DNA from: Alnus glutinosa | Taxonomy: Eukaryota; Streptophyta; Magnoliopsida; Fagales; Betulaceae | Assembly: GCF_958979055.1 (NCBI RefSeq) | Contig: NC_084886.1 | Coordinates: 52,063,102-52,127,101 of the forward strand | Length of the DNA: 64,000 nucleotides | Direction: 5' to 3' | Part shown: positions 52,935 through 64,000 of the stretch, piece by piece | Layout: every line of letters begins with the position of its first letter | Numbering within the stretch: position 1 is the stretch's first letter | The notes under the pieces: generated by a model | Told to the model about the DNA's origin: nothing | What the model saw: the letters and a program-made list of their open reading frames with translations, nothing else | The model's database searches: none | Made by a program: the position numbers and the translations under genes

Positions 52935-53224
52935 CATTAATTATGAAAACAATTTTTTATTTTGTATTTTTTTTTAAAAACCTAGTTTTCTATTAATTTT
53001 TTTTTAAAAAAAAGGAAAAAGAACAAATTTTTTTTTTTTGCTTGTTTTGTTGAAAGAAAAACCAAAAACTAACTTATTTTTTTTTTTAAAAAAATAAATA
53101 ATAAAACCAATTTTTAGGAAAAAAAAATAGTTTTTACAAACAAATTAAAAAAATTAAAGAAAAACAAAAAAAAAACTGAAAATTTTGAAAATATAAAAAA
53201 AGAAAAAACGAAAAAAGAAAAAAA

Positions 53225-53849
53225 GTAAAAATATTATTAGCGGCCACATAAAAAAGTGACCGCTAATAATTGATTATTAGCGGCCAAAAAAGTGGCAGCT
53301 AATTGTTCTGGAAAACATTTTTTTTTTAAAAAAAAAAAAAAAACAAACGAAAAAATAAATAAAAAAGAAAAACTAGTTTTCTATTAATCTCTCTTTTTTT
53401 TTTTATAAAAAAAAAAAGGGAAAAATAACGATTTTTTTTTTTATAGAAAAACCAAAAATTAACTTTTCTTTTTATTATTTTAAAAAAAAACCAATTTTTT
53501 TTTAAAAAAATATTTTTTACAAACAAATTAAAAAAATTAAAGAAAAACACACAAAAAAAAAAGAATGAAAAATATATATTTAAAATAAAAAGAAACAAAA
53601 AAAATGAAAATTTTGAAAACATTAAAAAAAAAAAAACGAAAAAAGTTAGCACATATTATTTTGAAAACATAAAAAAAACGCTAAATATTATTAGCGGCCA
53701 CATAAAAAAGTGGCCGCTAATAATTGATTATTAGCGGCCAAAAAAGTGGCCGCTAATAGTTATGGAAAACATTTTTTTTTTTAAAAAAAAAAACAAACGA
53801 AAAAATAAATAAAAAAGAAAAACTAGTTTTCTATTAATCTTTCTTTTTT

Positions 53850-53880
<31 letters not shown>

Positions 53881-55330
53881 AAAGAATGATTTTTTTTTTT
53901 GATAGAAAAACCAAAAATTAACTTTTCTTTTTATTATTTAAAAAAAAAACCAATTTTTTTTTAAAAAATATTTTTTACAAACAAATTAAAAAAATTAAAG
54001 AAAAACACACAAAAAAAAAAGAATGAAAAATATATATTTGAAATAAAAAGAAACAAAAAAAATGAAAATTTTGAAAACATTAAAAAAAAAAAAAAAAAAA
54101 AAAAACGAAAAAAGTTAGCACATATTATTTTGAAAACATAATAAAAACGCTAAATATTATTAGCGGCCACATAAAAAAGTGGCCGCTAATAATTGATTAT
54201 TAGCGGCCAAAAAAGTGGCCGCTAATAGTTCTGGAAAACATTTTTTTTTTTTTTTTAAAAAAAAACAAACGAAAAAATAAATAAAAAAGAAAAACTAGTT
54301 TTCTATTAATCTTTTTTTTTTAAAAAAAAAAAGGAAAAAGAACGATTTTTTTTTTGATAGAAAAACCAAAAATTAACTTTTCTTTTTATTATTTTAAAAA
54401 AACCAATTTTTTTAAAAAAATATTTTTTACATACAAGTTAAAAAAATTAAATAAAAACAAAAAAAATAAAATTAAGAATGAAAAATATATATTTAAAATA
54501 AAAAGAAACAAAAAAAAAAAAAGAAAATTTTGAAAACGTTAAATAAAAAAAACAAAAAAAGGAAAAAAGTTAGCACATATTATTTTGAAAACATAAAAAA
54601 AATGCTAAATATTATTAGCGGCCACATAAAAAAGTGGCCGCTAATAATTGATTATTAGCGACCAAAAAGTGGCCGCTAATAGTTCTGGAAAACATTTTTT
54701 TTTTTTTTTAAAAAAAAAACAAACGAAAAAATAAATAAAAAAGAAAAATAGTTTTCTATTAATCTTTTTTTTTAAAAAAAAAAAAAAAGGAAAAAGAACG
54801 ATTTTTTTTTTTGATAGAAAAACCAAAAATTAACTTTTCTTTTTATTATTTTAAAAAAACCAATTTTTTTTAAAAAAATATTTTTTACAAAAAATTAAAA
54901 AAATTAAAGAAAACAAAAAAAAAATAAGAATGAAAAATATATATTTAAAATAAAAAGAAACAAAAAAACTGAAAATTTTGAAAACATTAAAAAAAAAAAA
55001 AAAAAAAAAAAAGGAAAAAAGTTAGCACATATTATTTTGAAAACATAAAAAAAAACGCTAAATATTATTAGCGGCCACATAAAAAAGTGGCCGCTAATAG
55101 TTCTGGAAAACATTTTTTTTTTTTAAAAAAAAAAAAAAACAAACGAAAAAATAAATAAAATAAATAAAGAAGAAAAACTAGTTTTCTTTCAAAAAAAAAA
55201 ATGAAAATTTTGAAAACATTAAAAAAAACAAAAAATAGGAAAAAAGTTTGCACATATTATTTTGAAAACAAAAAAAAACGCTAAATATTATTAGCGGCCA
55301 TATAAAAAAGTGGCCGCTAATAATTTGGTC
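53225..55330 (+). repeat. Tandem array of five units of about 460 bp
   Basis: Each unit starts ATTATTAGCGGCCACATAAA, followed by AAGTGGCCGCTAATAATTG, then GGAAAACATTTTTTT and A/T runs with AACTAGTTTTCTATTAATC. Unit starts are near 53233, 53690, 54157, 54611 and 55066. The last unit is shortened. They are extra copies of the subterminal repeat plus spacer. Confidence 0.85.
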
Positions 55331-55664
55331 AGGAATGGATTATTAGCGGCCAACAAAGTGGCCACTAATAATTGATTATTAGCGGCCATATAAAAAAGTA
55401 GCCGCTAATAATCAACTATTAGCGGCCAGTTTGTTGGCCGCTAATATTTTTATCATTAGCGGCGACTAATAGTTTCTCGGAATTTTCCGCACCTCCCCGC
55501 CAAGTTATTAGCGGCCATTTTTACGGCCACAATTAGGTGGCCGCTAATAGTTTACAAATAATGGTGACTATTAGCGGCCAATTGTGTTTGGCCGCTAATA
55601 ATATGATCATTAGCGGCCACTATGCGTTGGCCGCTAATAATGTGGCCGCTAATGATCAAATTTC
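55280..55664. repeat. Right subterminal TTAGCGGCC repeats
   Basis: Dense ATTAGCGGCCA and TGGCCGCTAAT units up to the right end of the element, with a small unique block (GGAATTTTCCGCACCTCCCC) at 55475-55500. Confidence 0.8.
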
Positions 55665-57009
55665 TAATACCCAATTGGACTAGGCTAAACCAATTTGACA
55701 TCAGCCCATGAGTCTAGATAATTCCACTATCAAGTTGATAATTAATTAGAATCTTAACAATAGCTTAAAATGAATTCATTTTAGCTGCCCGGCCACCAGA
55801 AGTCGTATATATATTCTTGGTCATTGTAGATCAGGACAAGGAAGAGGCCAGGGAAACTTTCTTACTCGACAATATTTGTAAGTCATTATACGCCCAAGAT
55901 TTGCTTCCAAATGATATGGTTGGAATGTGCAGGATAATCATTCTATATATGGTTGAATTATTCAGGTCCGGCATTTGGGGCAGATTTTTTTTTTTTGTCT
56001 AATCTCGTGTGGTGTACGTTAACTATTTTAAAACCGAATGGAAGTATTACCACATAATGTATGATTGAAAGCCTAATTAAAGCTAGGGAGTGGTTCAGCA
56101 CCTTCAAAACTAAATGCTAGGGATATTGAATCACCGATCAAGGGCTATAAAGCCATAAAGGTGGTTCAGCTTGTTAGAATATTTCGATAATAGATCCATT
56201 CTATTTTCATAGCATGTATCGATCAAGTATTAGAATGACATGCCTCTATTGTTCTCAAGACAAGCTTCTAATATTTGGCTAATGAATCTTTTTATAGATG
56301 CCCTAAAATTAGAGAATAAAAAAGTGTTGTGTGTGTGTGTGTGTGTTGAGAGACTATTGCCCTTATTCCTAATTCTGCATATTGATTGGTTGAAGTCTAA
56401 TTAATGGGCCAACTTCACTTATATATAGGGTGAGAGTAAAGACTTCCTAATGTGTCCACAAAAAGTGGCACATCCCATTATGGGCCTAAAACTAAACAAA
56501 TGACTATGCAAGTCCACTCAAAAAGAATAAATTCAACACGGTTACCCTCTAAATCAGTCAATGGGGATCGTCAACCATCCCAAGGTAAAGGTGGTTCACC
56601 TAACTCTAAAATTTGTGGGAGTCAGCCATAGAAATAATTTGCCCACCATATGAACTGGCCCCCAAGGTGGCCGGACCACTCCAAAGATCCTCTCAACCCA
56701 ACTTTTTTTACCCCCTTTATTTCTTTTTTTTATTTGTAGGTAAAATTATAATTTTCTTAGTCCTTATAAGAGAAATAACCGAAATTTGTACAGAAAATAA
56801 TTTTGTTGCAAAGGCATGCATGCATGCATACCAAAAGGATTTGTAAGCACCTTTTGAAGTCACAGTGACTTATTTGTTATAAGGTGAAACCAAAGTGACT
56901 AACTTTAATAACATTCCCTATGACACAGTTTTACTTTTCACTCATAATATTTGAACAATCAAAAATCAATGCAAAACATGCAATTACGTACGTACGTTGC
57001 TTTGTAATG
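55665..57009. other. Right flank of the B2 unit and spacer
   Basis: Positions 55665-56090 repeat 63470-63930 and, in part, 36480-36657. Both full copies contain a stretch around GATCAGGACAAGGAAGAGG that looks coding, but indels shift the frame between copies, so no gene is called. 56180-56560 holds a (GT)n run at 56325-56346 and text reminiscent of a solo LTR (TGTTAGAATATTTCG start), not proven. Confidence 0.4.
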
Positions 57010-57025
57010 AAAAGACAATAAGTTT

Positions 57026-57125
57026 TTAGTTTTCAAGGAGTAGCTCAATCGGTTAAGGATCACATTTTATCAAGCGGAAGTCATTAGTTCAAATCTCCTC
57101 TCCCCTCTTGTGTGAACATGTCAAA
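57026..57125 (+). mobile_element. tRNA-derived SINE, second copy
   Basis: Same family as 14634-14739: GAGTAGCTCAATCGGTTAAGG (A box), TTAGTTCAAATCTCC (B box) and the end CTTGTGTGAACATGTC plus A. Flanked by 16-bp direct repeats AAAAGACAATAAGTTT (57010-57025 and 57126-57141). Confidence 0.87.
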
Positions 57126-57664
57126 AAAAGACAATAAGTTTCTTCGGATTTTGCACAGAATTAAGAGGTCAATCCTCATATATTTTCTTTGAGTTTCCTA
57201 CTTATAAAGTCTTCACTATTCAACATTTAAATAGGAAAAAAAAAAAAAAAAACTGATAATATCGTAAATTAATGTATTTGAAGATCGTTTTAATTTTGAG
57301 TGGGTGTAATGGCGTTATAAATTCACTCATATATATTTATGTCACGCGTGTCATGTGTGTGACGTACGTATGCTAGTGATCAGTAGTAAGGAAAACAACA
57401 GCGAAGTAACGTTATACATACAAATAATAATAAGAGGAGAGTAGCTCCATCTCCTCATTAATATATTGATGCCAATATGTGATCAAGAAGGATTATACAA
57501 CAAAGAAAATACAAGCATACATAACTACGTTACATATAAATAAAGACAAATAGTAAACGACTGAAACTATATATCGATCGAATATATATAGCTGTGCTGT
57601 CAAAGATAATAGATAGGAATTCAAATATTTACTAACGAAATTAATTTAGATGATATTTGGATTG

Positions 57665-57966
57665 AGGGTCCGTTTGAATTTGCGATTTCAAAAAGTGCGA
57701 TTTAAAATAACGATTTTAAAATGTGCGATTTAAAAAAGTGATTTTTAAAAACGTAGTCAAGCGTTTAGCAAAATCGCAGTTTAGCCTTTAAAATTATGAG
57801 TTTTTTTTAAAAAAAAACACCATCTTACCTGCAATTTGAAAAAACTGATTTTTTGCGTTTTCAAATCGCAATTTTTAAAAACGTCGTTCCCAAACAATTT
57901 ATGTTTTACAATTTGGTTTAGAATCGTACTTATTGTCTATAAAATCGCAATCCCAAACGCACCTTA
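57665..57966. mobile_element. MITE with GGGTCCGTTTG-type ends
   Basis: The left end GGGTCCGTTTGAATTTGCGA matches the reverse complement of the right end, AAGGTGCGTTTGGGATTGCG. Imperfect internal repeats of AAATCGCA/TGCGATTT follow. About 300 bp, non-coding. The superfamily (Harbinger or hAT) is not decided because the target duplication is unclear. Confidence 0.6.
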
Positions 57967-59016
57967 ATTCTAGCTACGACAGATTAAGTTTTAAAATTAG
58001 TTTGATTAAATATATCTGGAAATTTTAATAAATTATCGCCTAGTTAATCTGGTGCGGCTGTTTCCATTGTTTTGTATGGGAAATGGCTTTGACAGGAAGG
58101 CTAGCTACAATATTGTACGACCTAGTGTTGCAATCACATAATAATATGATAATATAACTACTATTACTCGATCGGCCCTTAATTAGAGGTAAGAAATAGC
58201 TTAATTAGTTTGATAAAACGTTTTCTTTCTTTTCTTTTTCTGTTTTTCAAAACAAAAACATTAATAAATATTCTAAAACACAAATTATATATGTAAAAGT
58301 ACTGGCCCCTCTCCGAAGTACAAATTAAAGGAGCAAGAATTATAGAAAATTCCAATCCCAATCTACGTACTGCATCTACCTCTAGGGCCCTAGGCAGTAT
58401 TTTGTAACATTATAGAGAAAACTATAACAAACTTCCAAAACAATGTGATCATCTTCGTGATCATAAAAATCTGAAGGTTCTGAGTTTTCTGACTGCGTAA
58501 AAGAAATGCTAGTTGCCATTAAATACGAGTTTGTGCCCAAGACTTGTTTCTATCCGAATATTCAACAATCTGTTATTTAGATTGCCTTTTATGTTTATTA
58601 TTTAGATAGTAAAATATCTGGGAATATCACATTTTTTTGGTCAGGATAATGTATAAAATAAAATACACGAATCGTGCTTAATTGGTCTCTGCAATCAAAA
58701 AAAGTGATATAGTTTTAAGGTTATGCGGAAGTTAATTAAGCATACAGTAATATGGGTGGACCAATTAGATTTATTGATCTAGTCAAACCTAGCTTGATAA
58801 AAGGAGCCACGCGCGTATATTGCGCAAACATTGAATCTTCATGGTTGTACGCCAACATAATTTGATATAACATTATCAAGTGGCCAGATATTTCGCTCTT
58901 TCGAGCTTAATTTATGGTAATGCGTAATTTACACTTTGTTATATAATACTGCTAATTTCTCATTAATTAATTACAATATTGTATCACTCTTTTCTAGATA
59001 ATATTAATTAAAGGAG

Positions 59017-59018
<2 letters not shown>
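57967..59018. other. A3 unit 5' flank, B-type
   Basis: From about 58170 it follows the B-unit flank (31260-32290), with the relic around 58430-58480 and ATATTTCGC, TTGTATCACTCTTTTC at the end. No gene is seen. Confidence 0.5.

Positions 59019-59073
<55 letters not shown>
59019..59073. repeat. (AT)n microsatellite
   Basis: About 27 AT units at the left edge of an insertion that breaks the B-type flank. It directly abuts the LINE remnant. Confidence 0.9.
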
Positions 59074-59075
<2 letters not shown>

Positions 59076-59418
59076 AACAGAAATACTCATACTCTCCATT
59101 CATAACAAAATACATTTGACCCTCAAAAGCAAGGATATAGAGACATACAGCTTCCTTAACAACAATACTGGAGATACTAATGGGAGTATCCTCCAGCAAA
59201 CACAAATCATTCATTGTACTAGCAGCCTCTTTAGCAAGACAATGAACTGCACGAGTGGCTTCACGATAAACAAAATTGAAACTACATGTATGTAAACTTT
59301 GCCGCTCAACATGAATACTCTCCAAAATATGGTCTGATCTCGAAAGGTAGGGAGGATTTGAGTTAATCTCCGCAATAACATGGGCTGCATCTCCTTCAAA
59401 TATAGCATCTAAAAACAT
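59074..59418 (-). pseudogene. Retroelement RNase H domain remnant
   Basis: A 114-residue minus-strand frame reads EGDAAHVIAEINSN near the start, then FNFVYREATRAVHCLAKEAA. These are the E.D...V...I and F..R.AN..AHCLAK patterns of the RNase H-like domain (RVT_3) found at the end of plant non-LTR elements and related domesticated proteins. The upstream polymerase is missing. It lies with the adjacent (AT)n and about 540 bp of unknown sequence as an insertion in the A3 unit flank (about 59019-59960), with no equivalent in the B1 or B2 units. Confidence 0.6.
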
Positions 59419-61669
<2,251 letters not shown>

Positions 61670-64000
61670 TATGATAATGGGTATAGTTCAGCCATAAAGG
61701 GCAGCGTCTAGCTAGATCACCACATGCCCTAATTATGAATAAGTTACACATGCATGCCCTGATGAACAAGTTATACATGCAATTGGGTTTCCCTATCTAT
61801 GTAGTGTAACCTAGCTAGCTAGCCTCTGAATAAGTTACAGATCAATATATAGATGTTTTGCTATCTTTATGGATATTGTACGTATTTTTATGACAACTAT
61901 CCTTAATTTTCGTACGCTTTATTTCCACTGTTCGTGAAGTTAGTATGCCATATATATCCTCGTTTTGCATTTTCATTAATGGATGCATGGCATTGAATTT
62001 AGAGGACACATAGAATTACTCCTGTTTTATTTTATTTATTCGGAACAGAACTCGAATACACTCTCTTAATTAGCTTGCATTACCGTCGACTTACCGTAGT
62101 AATAGTACTTTTGTTAAAGTAAAGAAATTATCCGTAAGTATTTTATAAAGATCGATCTTTAAAAGCCATAAAATCAGCTGGAAGATCATAAAACATATAT
62201 AAATAGTTATGGAGCCAATAACAACCATAAAGTACTCATGAAGACGAAAATCTTCATTAATTGCATGCTCCTCCTTCGTGATCATAAAAATCTGAAGGTT
62301 CCGTCAAAGTGCGTGTGACCTGTCCTATTTGTTAACTTTGCTTATCACATAATTTTTTCAATCATTTTCTTTTTTTTAATCTCATAAAGCTTTTGGCAAC
62401 TCAATAAAACTCCTGAGATCGATGGTTTTACATTTTTCTCATTATTAAAAGCCAAAGTCCAAGTTGAATCACCATGTAACGCCTTGAGCACTTAAAACCA
62501 AAGGTTATCAAATCATTCCAACTTTCCAAGTAATTGTTTTTTTAGGGGATTCGCACATATACAGCTTCTGAGGCAATTAATGATGGATACATATATCTAG
62601 AGGCAATTAATAATATAACCACTGAATTCATCTATCTACAAGAGATTTTTTTTTTCTCTCTCGGTTATATATATAGAAGGTATTTGGTAAGGAGGATAAT
62701 GTATAAAATGAATACACGAATCGTGGTCTCCGCAATCAAAGTGATATGTTAAGGTCATGCCGGCAGGTAAGCATACAATAACATGGGTGGACCAATTAGA
62801 TTTATTGATCTAGTCAATCCTATATAGATTGATAAAAGGAGCCGACCCATAGCTGACTTAGCTAAAAAAGTTATGTTTTTTCCCCTTCTATATAAAAGAT
62901 ATACATATATATCACAACTTTTGGGTTGAAGCGGATGAGGTTTATCTGTGAAGGTCATTTGTGTAGAAGAAGTCTATAGGTTCTAGAGCCACTGTGGTGT
63001 GAGGTAAACATTTTTTTTTTTTAGGGTTACAAATTGAGTTTTCAGAGTTACAAAAGTTTTGTAAGTAAAAACAATTTCCAACACAAGTCTATTATGGTAG
63101 ATGCCTTTGGGTTTGGCTAGCCCCCAAAGTAGTTTTACTTTTGAATTGTTTTTCAAAGAGTTTCTACTGCATTACTAAAATATTTGTGTTGTTTGATTTT
63201 ATGCTTTTTGTGGATTTTGGTATTGATAATTGTAGTAACTGAGTTGATAATTGTCTCATGATAATCTTGTGTTTAATTAACAACTTGAGGTCATTTCAAT
63301 TGCTTGCTCAGGGTTTAAACTTGATTGCATGCCCGTAGATGTTTGGAATATTTGATGAGGCCGACTTAGAAATTCATGACGGAGTAGACAAAGTAGTAGT
63401 GTTATGTTTAATCCTTTATTAAGGCCCAGTTAAGAATGATGTCACTTCCAGTGGACAAATTGACCTAGCTAATACCCAATTGGACTAGGCTAAACCAATT
63501 TGACATTAGCCCGTGAGTCTAGATAATTCCACTGTACGTATATCAAGTTGATAATTAGAATCTTAACATTAATAGCTTAAAATGATTTCCTTTTAATTAG
63601 CTGCCCGGCCACCAGAAGTCATATATATATCCTTGGTCATTGTAGATCAGGACAAGCTAGGAAGAGGTCAGGGAAACTTTCTTACTCGATCGACAATATT
63701 TGTAAGTCATTATACGCCCAAGATTTGCTTCCAAATGATATGGTTGGAATATATCTGCAGGATAATCATTCTATATATGGTTGAACTATTCAAGTCCGGC
63801 ATTTTGGGGCAGAAATTATTATTATTATTATTATTGTCTAATCAATCTCTTGTGGTGTTAACTATTTTAAAACCGAATTGAAGTATGACCACATAATGTA
63901 TGATTGAAAGCCTAATTAAAGCTTGGGAGTGGTTCAGCCAACTAGCTTCAAAACTAAATGCTAGGGTCATTGAATCACCGTCAAGGGCTATAGAGGTGAT
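61670..64000. other. 3' flank of A3 with scar of a deleted B-type locus
   Basis: 61712-62275 is A-type 3' flank. 62276-62847 is B-type 5' flank (as 41052-41770). At about 62848-62856 GACCCATAGCT joins GACTTAGCTAAAAA, which in B1 lies beyond the chitinase gene (about 35905). From there to 64000 it follows the B-type 3' flank and the segment also seen at 55665-56150. No gene remains. A (TTA)n run is at 63817-63834. Confidence 0.65.

Larger units (their letters stand above)
46902..55664. mobile_element. 8.8-kb element with GGCCGCTAAT end repeats, CACTA-like
   Basis: The left end reads TACTACAAAAAATTTGCTCA then TTAGGGGCC. The reverse complement of the right end reads TTAGAAATTTGATCA then TTAGCGGCC. 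The homologous flank in the B1 and A3 units runs straight through this point, so this is an insertion. The left terminus resembles CACTACAAAAAA, while the right terminus has lost the outermost bases. Dense ATTAGCGGCC/GGCCGCTAAT inverted repeats occur at 46915-47390 and 55280-55664. No transposase was recognised, so it is non-autonomous. The cargo is a VAC14 fragment, a LINE fragment, a giant foldback and a tandem array. Confidence 0.72.

Noticed and set aside
53326-55253. Minus-strand frames rich in F and K
   Set aside because: They are translations of A/T homopolymer runs in the 460-bp array.
55817-56002. Conserved small gene (VIVDQDKEEARE...) also seen at 63633
   Set aside because: The two copies differ by frame-shifting indels (extra AGCT/CTAG and GATC), so the reading frame is not conserved.
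56180-56560. Solo LTR
   Set aside because: It starts like an LTR (TGTTAGAATA), but I found no matching CA end with a 5-bp target duplication.

Overview
The window is nuclear DNA of a flowering plant, probably a woody eudicot. Intronless class III chitinases of the hevamine type, plant CACTA/Mutator/hAT/SINE elements, CCCTAAA telomere-type repeats and AT-rich spacers full of MITEs all point there. The species is not identified. There are no bacterial operons, rRNA genes, true tRNA genes or CRISPR arrays.

The backbone is a tandem cluster of five secreted GH18 chitinase loci, all on the plus strand, in repeated units. Subfamily A: A1 (1693-2574, intact), A2 (10439-11308, dead, three nonsense codons) and A3 (60830-61669, truncated by one stop codon 14 residues before the normal end). 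Subfamily B: B1 (33837-34739) and B2 (44117-45019), both intact and differing at 7 of 300 residues. The five units share recognisable flanks: the 3' flanks of A and B loci end in related sequence around 5640, 16160, 36600, 55780 and 63600. The last unit also carries the scar of a deleted sixth, B-type locus near 62850.

The spacers hold a layered record of insertions, and because the units are duplicated many empty sites can be read directly. 1-16250: two A units with Mutator-type MITEs, a SINE with an 18-bp target duplication, and a Pack-MULE-like element (7286-8573) carrying a broken CYP86B-type cytochrome P450 fragment. 16251-about 29816: a 13.6-kb CACTA (En/Spm) element with telomere-like arrays, a TNP2-type transposase (one in-frame amber codon) and a TNPA-type second gene (apparent frameshift). 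29820-46900: units B1 and B2, each with a 950-bp hAT-type element, separated by a small CACTA-like element (37986-39329). About 46902-55664: an 8.8-kb element with GGCCGCTAAT-type end repeats, inserted in the 3' flank of B2. It carries a spliceable fragment of a VAC14 homologue, a LINE remnant, a giant foldback of 39-bp GATC-rich repeats and a 460-bp tandem array. 55665-64000: the rest of the B2 flank, a second SINE, a MITE, a LINE RNase H remnant and the A3 unit.

Functionally, the host genes are expected to make secreted, defence-type chitinases that cut chitin (and possibly peptidoglycan). The transposons are parasites, and each of the larger ones shows signs of being immobile. Copy number, decay and deletion in the chitinase family look like birth-and-death evolution in transposon-rich DNA. 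All family assignments were made by reading the sequence; no database search was run.
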